The notes under the pieces were generated by a model. That model searched no databases, had not been told where the DNA came from, and saw nothing but the letters and a program-made list of their open reading frames with translations. From Planococcus citri (taxonomy: Eukaryota > Arthropoda > Insecta > Hemiptera > Pseudococcidae): a DNA stretch of 64,000 nt. The stretch is taken from contig NC_088680.1 of NCBI RefSeq assembly GCF_950023065.1, positions 39,358,559 to 39,422,558 on the forward strand, written 5' to 3'. Below, one piece after another: positions 11,825 through 27,000 of the stretch. The position numbers and the translations under genes were made by a program. Each line of letters starts with the position of its first letter. Within the stretch, counting starts at the first letter, position 1.

Positions 11825-14800
11825 ATGAAAATTCTCTGGTTTATGTTGGTAGTCGTCCTAAGTGTGGCCACATTCGGATATACAACTTGTTTAGTCGTAG
11901 TTTCATCCTTCCTGGTGTTTATTTCCGGGTAAGTAGTCGAATATGTGTATTGATTTAGTGCTCACAACGTTAATTAACACGAACATCTGTACAAATACAT
12001 TCGTAAATTAACGATATTAATGTAAAATTGTCGAACGATTAATTATTTATTTGTATTTACAATCCATATTCGTTTAATTACAGAGCCATAACGTACGTGT
12101 ATATCCAGCAAAGGCACACCATCGACGAAAGTCTAAATGAAATATCAAACTTATCATACGACAGTACCGGTTTACCTCAGGTTAATAGAAATTTCCGTTA
12201 ATTTGAATTATAGTCGTCTGACTTTCGCTAAGTTGACAGAATTTGGAATACATATTGAAAGAACGTTTTACTAATTCATTTCATGACCAAATTTTAGGTA
12301 ATAGAGTTGATGAAAAAGAACCAGAAAAAGTATAATTTCGATAATCGATTCACCGGATCTCACGTTATAGACGAAGAATTGCAGACTATTTTATATTACG
12401 TTTTTCGAGACTTCATACATCCTTGGTAAATATAAATAAACTCGGTTATTATCGAATTGTTCGTATCAGCTATTTTAGTTTCATTGATTGTAATTGCGAT
12501 GTGTTTTTTTCTCTTTCTAATGAGTGATTCATAATTTATGTATTACGATAATAACTAGGTTGTACCGTAATATGTAATGTACATTATTACATATCGAAGC
12601 TAACATTATCCTCATTTATACATTTTTTAAATTCAATTTAACGTATTATACACGTGTTCGTTGTTACAGGTACGATAAGATTAGCGATGATCAAGAATTT
12701 CCTTACCAGTTAAAAGATACTGCTCATAAGATAATTTTCACATTAGCCAATAGGTTAGTAAGTAACTTCGATGATTTCGTATTAAAACGATCGTAGTTAC
12801 TCGTGTTATTACATGGAAAATCTTAACAGTATTCCTCTACATAATTGTCTCGTTTCTCTGATTTTCTAGGATAAAAGAAGTCGACTGGATTCCATATTTT
12901 ACCACACAGCTAGTTGACGATCTCGCTACCCACCTGCGTCTTTTCAAGCAGGCTAGATCAAAACTCAAGTCTGCTAATCATGGTAACCTAGAAACGTATT
13001 TTTTCGATCTAGAATTCACTTTGGAGCACGGTGCTATGTGCAGGGATCATATATGTATGAATGCCAAAGAAGAAAAAGGTAGTTCGATTATTTCTACACT
13101 CTTCTCATTTCTTCCTGCTCAAGAAAAATATATTAATCTGTATTATTCGTTTCATTTTCAGTATATTTGCAAAATATAGCCGATGCTTTCCTATACCAAG
13201 TGATTCCAGAATCGGATTTTTTATGCAGACCGTTGAGGTCGTTGACCAGAGAGATTCTGGCCGAGGTTATACTTTATCCAGTTATTTCGATGGTCTCAGA
13301 TCCGGATTACGTTAACCAAAGTATTATATGGATGGTGAGTTGATTCAATCCTCTATTTATATTCTTCGTTGAAATTATCTATTTTGATTATTTAAACTGA
13401 TCATCCCAATTCAAAAATTTGATTACAGTGTAGCGATTTTCCAGTCTCTAGTGATATATTTTTAAACATTCTCAAGACTACGAACAACGTAGACGAATTA
13501 TATTCCATAAGATCGTACGTTCAAAAAGAGATTTCATCTTTGGTAAGAAGTTGCGATATCAGTATAAGTACTAATTCATCTTGTCTATTTCAATATATCG
13601 CCTTTTTTACTAATTATTTTTCATTCCCCTCAGAGATGCAATCCCAACGCTGAATCGGATAACTCTATCAAAAACCAATTAAGCAGTTTGCTTTACGTAT
13701 CAAAAATCATCGACGTACGATTAAGCAGACTGCAAGAAGGTTCAGATCGAGACTCAACCGGTGTTCCGTCGACTGTCGATTATACCAAATTACTATCTCA
13801 AGAGAAGCTTATACAATTACCATTAGATTTAATATTACGTAATAATATCGCCTTATCTTATTTCATTGATTATATGTCTTCAATCGGATACCAAATATAT
13901 ATCTTCGCGTATTTAAACATAGAAGGTAAAGTAACACCGTCACTATTAGCTTCGTATAGTTACCATTGAGACAAATGTATTCAATTTTGTATTCATTTTT
14001 TTTCGCAGGATGGAAAATTTCTGCCAAACAAGAACTCTCTAGGTCGTCTAGTAAACCTAAAACTGAAGAACTAAAGACCTTCGAGCAGCTCAAAAGCGCT
14101 GCTCATTTACTCTACGAACAATACCTCTCGGAGAAATCCAATCTTAAATTAATTTCGGATAGTTTAATTGTCAGATCACTGTACGTTCGAATGAATACCG
14201 AAGCTCCGAAAGAGAATTGGTTCGATGATGTTATTCAACATTTATATAGCACTTTACAAGTGAGTCTAGCTGGTCAGTTTTTTAAACGTGTATAATTGTT
14301 TTGGAACGAGGGGGATCCATTTTACCAATTTCAACATTTTTTTGAAACGGTTCTTTGAATTGAACGTGTAGATACGTCATCAAGAAAAAAATCTGATTTT
14401 AAATTGCTATTCTTTTCGCTAATTTTCAGTAGATTTTCAAATATCTCATGTTTAAATTGAATTCAAAAAAATGTTAATCCCACTTTCTCCTCCTTCAAAA
14501 TACCTTTAAAATGCAAGTAGAAAACATTTCAGATTGAAAATAAAAATTAAGTATTTTTTCTCCCTAAAATGATGAGTTTTTGTGAATCTTTCAATAATAA
14601 AACGTACGTAATTTTGAATTTTATATTTTCTAAATTTTTCTACGAAGTATTTTTATTCAAATTTTGACTCAACTCTTGTCTTGCAGAAATTACGGCTTGG
14701 AACTTCAGAAGTTTCCTTCGAAAGAAAACTTGAATTATTTATTTTTTTCCGCGGTATTATCTTCTTCCAACTTCATTTTTTTTTTTTTTTACAGAACGAC

Positions 14801-17623
14801 GACAAATTTCTGCCAGGATTTCAAAATCATGCTTCCTACATAACATTACTAGCTGAACTCGAACTAATAAAAGAACCATTGATAAAAGATAACGACGACG
14901 ACGAAGTAACCTCTGCAGACGAACTACTTGCTTCGTCTACTGATTCATCTGTTGGAAACTCGCCTACTAGAATTATAAACAAAGAATCAACAGGTACCAT
15001 ATTGTTAACGTACACTTTGAGTAACACTTTGACCCTTTTTTTCTTTCACCCTTCATCTCGTTAATATACTTATTCTAATCACGTACACATTCGACAGGTA
15101 ACATCGATAATAACGCGACCACGGTCGAAGAAATGCTACAATCGAGTCAGACGGCATGTTTTACGTTGAATGCCAAAATCATCGAGACAGGTAAATTATT
15201 AACATTTTTTATTGATAGTATTTCTCGTAGTAATACATTATCAAAAAAAATGAGATATCCAAAACAAAATGAATATTTTTGCTAGCAAGTTCCCTATTTG
15301 TTATGGTTGTGTTGTTGCTGTTGCAGGTTTGGTACAAGAGAGTGGTAAAACTTTTGGCGTTTATGCGATCGCTGCTACAAAATTCTACAACGATGGACGT
15401 TCTGATAGCTGGCACGTGTATAGAAGGTATTCAGATTTTTATGATCTACATCAAAAGCTTAGAGAAAAAGTAAGTTATACTCAATTTTGAATCATATATT
15501 GTGGCTTTTTGCCGAAGTAAATACATATCAACTGAACGTAAATTCACAAAAGTACACTTTTTTCACAGTATCCAGATTTAGCCCAAGTCCCATTTCCTGG
15601 TAAGAAGACCTTCAACAACATGGAACGTAATGTTTTGGAGAAACGTATGAAGATGCTGAACAACTACATGAAGATTCTGATGCAGCTTAACGTCATCAAG
15701 TCACATCCTTCGTTGCAAGATATGCTGCTATCGTTTCTAGATCCTGAATTCGGTAAAGCTGTCCCAGGTGGACCATTATCCAAGACGGTACGTTGATATG
15801 AAACTTCTCAAGGCGTGCCTCTGATTTGAACGGGACCGTGATGTTTCGAAAAAACTTGGTCTAAAACCACTATGACGAATACTTCAGCCGCCCAAATCGA
15901 TTTCTCAATTTTTGGCGAATTTTTGAAAATGCATTGATTATTTTTGGAAAATGCTTTTTGGAGAAATCATTATGTATTTAAAAATTACGGAAGATCAATC
16001 AACTCCCTCGAACCGAATCTCGTCATTCTCGGTCATTCTGGAGCCTCAAGTGCGATTTTTGATTTCTTCAAAAGACATGGAAAAAATCAAAAAATTTCTG
16101 TTTTTGGAAATATTTTTTTAAAATTTGCACGAATGGCGTTGTCTTGTCCAAAACTAACCTCCCAAATTTTCCATCATTTGTACTAAAAAATATATCATAG
16201 GTAAGTAAATTAATAATTCAAAAAAAAAAAAAAACATAAATTATTATGCTTATCCAACAGTGAGAAAAAATTTAAAATGTTTCAAAGTTGGTATAAGTAG
16301 AATTTTTCTGCGAAGATGATTATTATATCGATTGATCAAAATGACCGTACAAAACATCAGACAAAAAAATCAAAATTTTGTTTTGAAATCTGAAAACAGC
16401 CCCCTCTCTCTGCTCGTATGATCATTATTGATTAGCTTGAAAAGGAAAAAATTCATATTTTCCAACATGCAAATTTTTTAACTCAATAAAACGATTTGAA
16501 TATTCTAAAAAATTCAAAAAAATGGTTCAAATTTCACACCCATGAAAAATCACTCGAATGAATCTTATATTCGTTATTTTCGTTCATTTCTCTATAGCTC
16601 GACAACTTGCTCATAAATCCTTTGAAAATGGTCGGAAATGCAGTCAAAACCATGCCTGATAATCTCCTCAATACCGTTGATGGTGTTATGGAAGGATTTA
16701 GTCGAGTGTTTCAAAAGCCATCGCGTAACGAGGAGGAAGAAGAGACAATGAAAGTCAGTTCAGAGATTGATTTTGAGGTAAGAAACAAACCAAACTAGGT
16801 ATCAAATCATTCTAAATTTATAAATTAAAACAAATATTATTTTGTCAATTTAATAAGACCAATATTAATCATAATTTGTTAACTTTTTGTCTCGGAACAT
16901 TTTACAGAGCGATAATATTCCACTTCGTATTATGTTACTGCTGATGACTGAAGTATTTGATTTAAAGACCAGAAACCAATGGTTACGTAAACGAATCATT
17001 GCTCTTTTGCGTCAAGTTATGCATGCCATGTTCGGCGATATTGTTAATAAACGGATCTTAGACTATGTAGCTGTGATTACAAGCCCACCAAAGGTTGCCC
17101 TTTGTTTGGCTAATATCAAGTAAGTTATTCCCAAGTTTGAAGGACTCTTCACAAACATCCCTTATTCAATTTCTTAATCAATCATTTTCATTTACAGAAA
17201 CTCGATTTGGCCAAATAGCCAACGAGCTGTACCATCACCGCCTCGAGATAATGATATACGAATGCAAACCAGAGTAGCTGCGAAATGCGCCTTATTAGCC
17301 AGTCTCTCAGGTATACATCCCCTCAGTCTTCACTCTTCTTCGTCCATCTCCCTGCTTTACAATGAATTTTATAAAAATTAATTTTTCTTCATTATTTTAC
17401 AGATGAATTGAAACACATTTTAGGAAGTGAGACATCTCGAACTGGTTTAATGCTGGTGTTTTCGATGTTCCAACATCAAGTACTTAACAAACGTCTGGTT
17501 TACGTGTTCTTCGAAGGAATTCTAGTCACACTTTTCCCTAATTTAAACGGTTTGCTGCAAAAACTGCACTCTCAGTCTCCCCGTGTATTGTACAACAAAC
17601 AGAAAATTAAAACTAAAAAATAA
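11825..17623 (+). CDS. snz: SNX13/SNX25-type sorting nexin (PXA-RGS-PX-nexin C)
   Basis: Seventeen coding exons (11825-11928, 12084-12180, 12298-12425, 12670-12753, 12870-13078, 13162-13334, 13429-13542, 13634-13925, 14009-14259, 14795-14993, 15098-15190, 15327-15469, 15569-15787, 16598-16777, 16908-17119, 17198-17310, 17403-17623) sum to 2,832 nt, 943 residues. Two N-terminal hydrophobic segments (about residues 3-45) anchor it in a membrane. A PXA domain follows (about 95-270), then an RGS domain (about 360-482, opening with an IALSYFIDYM-type motif), a PX phosphoinositide-binding domain (about 568-690, including the WHVYRRYSDFYDLH core) and a nexin C domain (about 765-885). This order is specific to the SNX13/14/19/25 (yeast Mdm1, fly snazarus) family, which tethers ER membrane to other membranes and lipid droplets. 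The ATG at 11825 opens directly onto the membrane anchor. Whether SNX13 or SNX25 is the closer orthologue needs a tree. Confidence 0.93.
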
Positions 17624-20600
17624 TTTTTTCTGGTTCGAATTTCTCTTCGCCTATTTACCCACGCCACTGTCGCGTCGTTGCTTCCAAGGAGAGAAAAAAA
17701 TTGCACAAATATTACTGTCAATTTTTTTCCTATCATTTTCTAACGCATTTATAAAACGTTTTTTTCGTTATCATTTAGTTTTCTTCTTTTTCTATTTCGT
17801 TTTTCAAACTGTGATTTTAAAGAAATGATGGAAAAAAACACAGAACTAATACGTGAAAACGAAGTCAATTCGACGGTTCTCATTTTTGCTTCCATATATC
17901 TTTCTATTCTGACTTATAATAATATGTAATATCATTATATCATCGTACGTAAGATCTACAAGACGTACGTACGCGTATTCCTTCCAGTACCAATTTTATA
18001 GTATTTTTCATTCAGCCAGTTCATTAGACATGTACACGGTTACTTCCTTCTCTTTATTTATTTATTTTCCTGTCGTAAAAATATATACCTAGGAATAATA
18101 GAAATTTTATGTTAAGCTCATAAGTCTCATTCTCCCTCTCTCTGACCACTCATATTCTGGAATCTCTAGCGTAGTTACCAAAATATTGCGAGCAAAAAAA
18201 TCATAATTTCATTCCATTTTTCAGTTTTTAATATTTTATTATCGTTATGTGTAATATATTTATGAACCTATTACCTACCTTTTTTTTTTCAAAAGAAAAT
18301 GTATATTTTTTATTTATTTTAAGGAGAACGTATTTCATTTCGAGAGAAGTTTTTTTGTGTGCCTGTGTTTTTATATTACCCCATCGTATTACGGAATTTT
18401 TTTGTGTTTTATTTTTTTATTTTATAATATTATTATTTTTTATAAATAGTTATACAATTTTATCCTATTTTTGTCTCATTGTCAGTCAGCATATTTCTTC
18501 TTGTACCAACAAACGATCAAGTTTTTGATTATATCGATTTTATGTTCATTTTAAATATACCTATCTAGTACCTTTACCTACCTAGTTATGAGTATGTAGT
18601 CGAATTATTTAATACCTACCTATTGATTTAAATGTGAACAATTTTTTTTTTTTATTTGCGTGGTATTTATATTGCATCGTAATACATATGTATGTACATG
18701 GTAACATTTATTATTCAAAACAGTGATTTACGATAACATAATGTAAGCAAATATTATACGTACTATGTGGATTGAGTAAATTGAAAAATGATGTGCGCCT
18801 AATGCATAAATCAACCATTTTGTTCAAAAATATACGCATTCCGTTAACGTTTTACATTCGTTTTTCGTTAATTCTTCCATTCAATTTTTTTTTTTCAGTG
18901 CCATAAAATGGGTAGATAATGATTAGAAATAACACATTTCCGAACCAGTTGGAGAAATTATTTCACAACGATTTGCGCTTTTTTAGTTCAATTTTGAACA
19001 TCCTTTGCATGGTAAAATGGAATCTTCTTTTCAGTTTTCTGGACCCTCAAACTGTATTCTGAAATCTTGAAAATGACTCCTTGGCCCTCAGTTCGCCCAA
19101 CTATGCGTCAACAAAAACTTAATTTTTTTGCAAATATTTCTAAACGCATTCTCCACTTCTGTACCAATATTGGTAGGGGGGAGGGGGATGAAGCAAAATT
19201 TGAATTGTACGAAAAAACTCAGATCAATGTAACATGAAAAACTAAAAAATTTCCAAAAATGCGATAAAAACTGCTCGAAGTCAAGTTCGCTATTTTTTAC
19301 TTACAAAGGAATCTTTACATCTTTACAACCCATAAACTCTGGGTATGCGCTGAAATTTGGCTCACTGGAAGTGCATGTCATTGTCACCTCGGAACCAAAT
19401 TTTTAGCTACTGAATTTGATTTTTCGATTTTAGGTGAATTTTTGAAAATGGCAAAAATAGACCGTTCGTAAAATTAATTTTCTACACAGTAGAATAGAGA
19501 TGAAAATCGGTTTCTGTATTAAAAACCATGTTCCTGGTACCGCTTCCTTTCATTCCTATCCCCTGTTTCTCCAGGCATAATTCCAGTTTAAATTAATATG
19601 TTGTTAAGATAAAAAAAGTGACTGCGTTTTCCAATTCAATTCGAATTAATTTTGGCAATGTATCAAAAATTTAACACAGTAAATGTTGTTGTTTGCGCTG
19701 TAGCTCATTAAAATGGAAAAAAATTGCAAATAAAAATATTTTTAAGATTATTTACTATGCTAAAAAGACCACAGAAAGCTGAATTGTAATAAAAGATGCA
19801 TAATATGTAGTTGGTGATCCATTCTCAGATGTTGACAATGAAAAATTTGACGAATTTTTCTGAACACTTTTTCGTTTCATTTTCAATATGAAAAATTCCT
19901 CGTATTAGGTCTGCGATGAGGTAATTTTTACATTTTTTCGCTAAAGATTATTTTCATGTAGGCTAGGCCAGCCTAAACTCTTCGTTAAAAACACAGCGAT
20001 TAAATTTTCTACGTTTCTTTGTCGATTGGTTGAATTCAAATCGAATTACCATACCAATCATTTACCTAGCCAGTCTATTCAAATTAAAATATTTACAACT
20101 TGACACATGGGTATAAATTTCCATCATTTTTTCTTGCTTTCGAAAAATCCTCGCAGCTCGCACCAACTTATCTTTAACTTTTCAAGTACGTTTCAATCAC
20201 GATTACAATGATTTCGAATAAATTTATAAATTTATTCATGCTGCAGTTCGAACGATGGTAGAAAAAAAAGCTATCAAAGTTGAAAAGGAAATGAAAGAGA
20301 AAAAAAAACTTCACGACGAATTGCCCATTGCTTACGTATTTTTAAAATCTAAACGCAGAAAAACCAGTTTATATGCGACTACCTGACGATTTCCATCAAT
20401 TATTCGCATATTATACCATAAGCATGCTACAAAATCTCGACCATCTTATCTCTTACAATGTTACCTACCTAACTAAGTTCGATGTAATCATATCATGTGT
20501 TTTTCGTATGTACGTTGCTCACGCGTTAGAAAACCCGTGACTAACACACGGGATTCTGCAGGTAAAAAGCATGAATTGGTAAATTAAACCACTAATGATG

Positions 20601-21049
20601 GGGTACCCGGTGAGATAACAAAATCATCGCAATTTTAATTCAAATTTGTTCACATAACTATAAAGCTTTAACACATTCGACCGAATACCGCGGTTCATTA
20701 GCAAATTCATCGTTTGACGTAGACTCATTTTCAAATCCGATCATCGGCGAGGATACACGCGGATTTTATGTGAATTTTAATTTTTTTTTTTCATAAAACT
20801 ACCTAACTATAAATCTATTCGACGTCAAAAAAACAAATCACCGTGTTAGCAACCATAATAATTCACCAGTTGGAAACAATAGTATAGTGTAATTATTTGT
20901 ACGAAACACCTAGCATTCCTATTTACACGGGCATTAAGGTGAAAAAAATTGATAAAAATTACCCACACTACTTTTTTAACTAACGCATGGTTTAATATCA
21001 ACTGCAAAATTTTCCAACCGTGTCCGCGTCTTTTGAAAAAATCGCGCAA
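17624..21049. other. 3' UTR of the sorting nexin gene and intergenic DNA
   Basis: The first kilobase is T-rich and probably 3' UTR. Between about 18.6 and 20.9 kb I see AT-rich, low-complexity DNA without gene structure. The last few hundred bases should contain the promoter of the sulfatase gene. Confidence 0.45.
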
Positions 21050-24000
21050 ATGTCTTTTCGAGTTTTAGTGTATCGGTTATTCGTATTTTTTGTCGTATAT
21101 TTGTCGTCTCCGAGATGGATAGCTTCCTCCGATGTATCGAAAAAGCCACATATTATTCTTATCACCGCAGATGATATGGTAAGTCAATGTTTTTAACTAC
21201 CTATACCTACGTATATTCCGAAATACTTAAGAATGTTCATAAACGTCTTCGTTTCGTGCAACATTAATTTTCGTTTGTGTTACGAAATCAACTTAGACAG
21301 AATGCGCGAAGCTTATAAGCAGTTTACGTAAATAAACGATTATAATAATCTCTGTAGTAGAATGTAGGTAGTAGGTATCTATTTTTAATTTCTCGAGTAC
21401 CTACCTTAAATGAAAAGAAATAACAATTGAGCGCGTTAAAATTCAGAAAAGCGATTATTTTTTTTATCGAAAAAGGTTGGCACCGTAAACACTTTGACAA
21501 CTGCAATAAAAAAATTCGACATTTATTTCAATAATATAAAAATATGTTATCATCAAAATTGAAGTTTTTGCCACCATCAGAGTTGTTGAAGACAAAAAAA
21601 ATTTTTAAATCGTTTGCTTCAACACTACTTATAAAATTATCTTTATTTTAATGTAGATAATATTTGAATTTAGCCTGGTTTCGTAACTTGGAAATTACTA
21701 ATGGTCGGTCGTAGGGATCAGAAAAGTCAAAATTCTCAATTAAAATTCAAAAATCTAAACACAAATTTTGGAAGTTTAAACATTAACTGACGATTTTCTT
21801 CGGCCACTTTTGAATCGTGACTGAAATGTGATCAATCAAATTACATCTATCTGTAAAACACTGCTTCATTTCCAGAAAAGTTGAATTTCTAGTGCTTTCA
21901 AAATTTAAGATTGATAGAAATTTGAGTTTCGGAGATAAGGACAGAAAGCTCAGGAAGTCATAATACATTTCTCGCAACATGCAAGGCAACTGGAATTAAA
22001 ATGAGGGAGGGGGTTCAAACGAACACTGCCAGGATGAGGAAGGTACCTATTTCAACCACAGATACGTATTACCTACTGAAGTACATAGAAGAACAAAACA
22101 CATCATCACGATAAGTTGCCTAGCTTGTGAACTGAAGGAGTAATATTTTTTGCAAAACTGAAAAATTCAATTTTGAAAATTCATCAAAAATAAAAAACAA
22201 AGTTCGGATTATTCAAAATGAAGCCCCAACACTACACCATAGTACTGTAATGGGCGAAAGAAAAATGCTATCATGACAAATTCAGGGTGTCCACTCATTT
22301 CTGGAAATGATTTTCCCTGACTTTTCCAGGTTTTCCAGACCAATTTTTCCATTTTTCCAGACCATTTTTCTCAATTTTCTATGCTCACCCCATACTTCAA
22401 TTTAAAAAAAATTGGGGGGGGGGGTAATTTTTTTTCATAAGCTTCTCTTCGAACTGGATACTTCTTCGGATATAAAAAAACAGCTTAACTTTGATTATTA
22501 ACTTTTCTAATTAAAAATAAATAAAACATGCATCAAGTTTGGCCAATTGATAAATACCTACGTATTCATATAACTTATGAAAATTTTTCTTTTCTTTTTT
22601 TGATTTTTGAAGGCCTCAAAATGTGAAATTTGTTCATTTTAAAATGAGAGACAAATTGGCCCGAGCGAAACGAGGGCGAGAACTTTCAAAAATTTTTATT
22701 TCAAGATGCCTGAAAACGAGTTTTGTTTTGAATGGATGTTTTTTTGAAGGAAGTTTACTCTTGAAAAAGAAAACAGACCAGGCTCGAGCGAAGCGAGGGC
22801 GGAAGGTTCTGAGGTTCTGAGAATTTGAGTTTCGAGAGTCATAAAAACGAGGTTTTTTTTATGTGGAACGAGTAGCTTTATTTTGGCTTTTAAAATTTTA
22901 GAATATTTGAATTATGTTTGGTTTTCTTAGTGAGGACGAGTAGCTTTTTTTTGGGCTTTTAAAATTTTAAGTTGATTTTGAAAAATAAAATAGAACAGGC
23001 CCAAGCGAGGGCGAAAGCTCTTGTAATTTGTATGTATTTCGAGATGCTTAAGAACGGTGTTTTTTTCGTGAGGAGTTCATTTTTTGGCATAAAAACGTGA
23101 TTTTTATAATCTAGAAATTTTCATGGAGCCCTTAAAAAAGAAAAGAAGCCCAAGCGAAGCGAGGGCAAAAGCTTTTGAAAATTTGCGTTTCGAGAAGTGA
23201 AAAACAGTGTTTTTCTTTCATCACAGGTCCTTATTCAGAATTTTCAATTGATCGTTTTTTCAAAATTCCAGGGATTTTGCGTGAAAATTACGAAATTCCC
23301 TGACTTTTCCCTGACTTTTCCAGACCGACACAATTCCCTGACTTTTCCAGGTTTTCCAGGTTTTCCAGACCTGTGGACACCCTGCAAATTGTTTATTTTT
23401 AAAATCAAATCGAGTTTTGGTCTAACAATAAATTTATTTCGAAAATACCAGAGGCCTTCAAAAGAATAATAGGTACGTTTATCATATTCTACAGTTGAGA
23501 AACTTTACAATGTACATACCTACATTTTTTTCAAACTCTTTATTTTTTTCGCAAATGTATTTTTTGTGATTAAAACAAAAAAACAGGGAAAAAATAACAA
23601 ATTTTCCATCTCAAACAATTGCCAAGTGTATAACAAAATTTCAAAATGAAAAAGTAGGACTCGAGCAGTATTTTGACAGTTTATTTTTCAAACACTTCAC
23701 AACTCCTGTATGGTGGAGAAGGGAGAGAGGTTCCACATCCAACATGGGTCATTCCACGTCAATTGAACCAAGAAGTGGTAAGGGGGCCCAAAAGTTTCGA
23801 AACGTATTTTCATATCGTTCCGACTCTCAAAAATTCTGTAAAGTATGCGAAAAAATTGCGATTTTTTAATTTAAAACAAGAAAACAAGTTTTGATAGATG
23901 AAGTTGACCCATTTGACCCCTATTTTTACGTATCTGTTGAAAAAGTTGAAAAAACCCTTTCACTCGATGAAATGAACTCCTCACAAAAAAATCAAAATTC

Positions 24001-27000
24001 GAAAAGATTCAAAAAATGAACGAATTTCAATTTTTTTGTTGTGAGTGTAATTTTTATCAACTTTTTCATAAAATACGTCAGAAAGAGGTCAAAATAAGAC
24101 AACTGAATAAATTTAAACTTTTTTTGATGTTTGAAATTGAAAATTGAATTTTTTCGAATTTGGATTTTTTGTGAGGAGTTCATTATTCATCGAGTGAAAG
24201 GGTTTTTTCAACTTTTTCAATAGATACGTAAAAATAGGGGTTAAATGGGTCAACTTCACCTATCAAAACTTGTTTTCTTGTTTTAAATCAAAAAATCGCA
24301 TTTTTTCGCAAAATTTAAATTTTTTAAAATCAACTGTGCAACATGTTACCGTCCCAATTTTTTAATATGTTGTTCAGCATGAAAAGTTGTCCATAATATA
24401 TTTTTTTCCGAATTTTTGAGAGTCGGAACGATATGAAAACTACGTTTCGAAACTTTTTGAGCTAATTTTTTGTACGAAAAAAAGCGGCAACACTGATTTT
24501 TATGAGATATCACCAAAAAGCCTTTCAAAACCCCTAACTAGGGGAAAATGTTCCATTTCGGTAAGTATCGCGGATATCGAGTAATCCACTGCTGAAATGG
24601 ATGATATTTTAGGTTCACTGAAAACTTTGACACCCCCTGCCTGCCTTTAAAAATGGGCTAGAGGGCTGCGATTTGCGTCATTGGTCATCCCTTCAAAAGG
24701 TCTTTCCAGAGGAAAAATTTCAAAAAAATCGCCGAACCCCCCTACCACTTCTTGGTCCAATTGACGTGGAATGACCCACATGTTGATTTTTCGCTTTTTC
24801 GGTATCGTTAGTCATTTTTTTAAATTTTTTGGAGGAAGGCAGCGGGAGGTGTCAAAAATACCTTTACCATTTCAATTCCTCATGGGCGATTCTGCAAACA
24901 TTTCACGACTACTTTTGGAGGAGGAAAAGAGAGATCAAAATTTCACACCTAAATTTTTCACTTTTTCAGTAGGGGAGGGGGGTCTTGATATTTTTCGAGG
25001 GGGGTGGACGAGAGTTAACGATATTTTTACTGTCTGAATTTTTTGTTTTTCAAATTTTTCAATTAGTTTTGAACGTTTTTAATAAAATTATCATCATACT
25101 TTTTCAACCTAGTTCAGAAAAAAAAAAAAAAATTTGAAAGGCTAGCGAGGCATAATATTTTTGAAAAAATTTTAGTTTGGAATATCAAAAAAGTGCTTTT
25201 ATACTTGAAAAAAAAAGAAAGTATCACCTACCTACTTACTGTTCTTCAAAAATGACTTGCAACAATGGAAAAAAAGTAAATGAATTTTTTTTATGGAGGT
25301 ACAAGGCGAAATAAAATTTTGAAAATATCGAAAATTTACCATAAAAAATGAAAATAATAAAGATTTTTTTGTAACTATGTACTCAACAACCAATGATTTT
25401 CAAAAATCACCCACTGGAGTCTTTCGTTTTTCTTTTAAAAAAAATATTTACCTACTTTTAACGTGAAAGTCTCATAAAGTTCATTGAACATATCAGCCAC
25501 ATAGTCAGATTACTTTAATTGGGTATTCTGAATTTGAATCCTAAATTTTCAATTAAACGATTATAGGGATGGAACGATGTCAGTTTCCACGGATCAAACG
25601 TAATTAAAACGCCCAACATAGATGCATTAGCCTACCATGGTGTCATCTTAAACGACTTTCACACCTCATCGCTATGTACACCTTCCAGATCAGCTCTTAT
25701 GACCGGAGAATACCCAATACACACAGGTAACGCATTCCTCTCACAGGTAGAGATATGTAGTTAGGTATAGGTACCTAGGTACTTCCTCTCTTTATCGTTT
25801 GCATGAATCATAACATTTTGATACTCATTCAGAATTTCCATCTACCTATAATTCATTCAGGTACTCAACATTCAGTCATACTAGAAGCTGAACCTACTGG
25901 TTTACCATTAGATAGGAAAATACTTCCAGAATTTATGAAAGATGCCGGCTACAGCACACATTTGATTGGAAAATGGCATTTAGGATTTTATAAAGAAGTA
26001 TACACGCCAACTAAAAGGGGATTCGATTCATTTTACGGTTATTGGCAAGGTCATCAAGACTATTTTTCTCATTATGCTGAAGAAACTGTACGTAAATCAA
26101 TTCGGACATACTACAGCTATAAGGACTTCTAGAAACAGAAAAATAATCCTTCGATTCAATTTAAAATTACAGTTCGGTCCTTTCATTGGGTACGATATGA
26201 GAAATGATTTAAAAACAGATTGGAAAACCGAGGGTCAATACTCGACTGATGTTTTCACTGGCAAAGCAGTCGATTTGATTGAAAAACACAACGCAGAAAA
26301 ACCTCTTTTCTTATATTTATCTCAAATTGCTCCCCATGCTGGAGCTAAGAATGATCCTTTACAGGCTCCAGAAGAAGAAATCAAAAAATTCAGTCATATA
26401 CCAAATCTTGAAAAAAGAAAATATGCTGGTGAGGAAGTTAAAAATAATGATTTGAAAAGAAATTCTTGAGAGTTTTGATTATGTTAAATTCAATATTGTT
26501 TTCTATCAATTGAAGCGATGGTGTCCAAACTTGACGAATCAGTGGGAAAAGTTGTAAAAGCGTTGAAAAATAAAAACATGCTGGAAAATTCTGTAATACT
26601 TTTCATGTCTGATAACGGAGCTCCAACTGTTGGAATTTACGCAACAACTGGTTCAAATTATCCTTTCAGAGGGGTAAGAGTTGATTTAAAATTCCTTACT
26701 CAACTGAATCTTCGACAAATAATAACAATCAAAAGGACACAATCGTAATTGTAATATTTGATTATATTCTCCAGATCAAATCTACTGAATGGGAAGGTGG
26801 TACCAGAGTTCCAGCCATCGTTTGGAGTCCTCTTTTTACCAGACAACAGAGAGTATCCAACATGATGATGCATATGGTTGATATTTTACCTACTTTATGC
26901 AAAGCAGCAGGTAGGTAATTTATAATGAAAAATGTAGTCGTTTTTTCTGACACTCTGGTTCAATAACCATTGAAATTTGTTCATCAGGATTGAATTTAGA

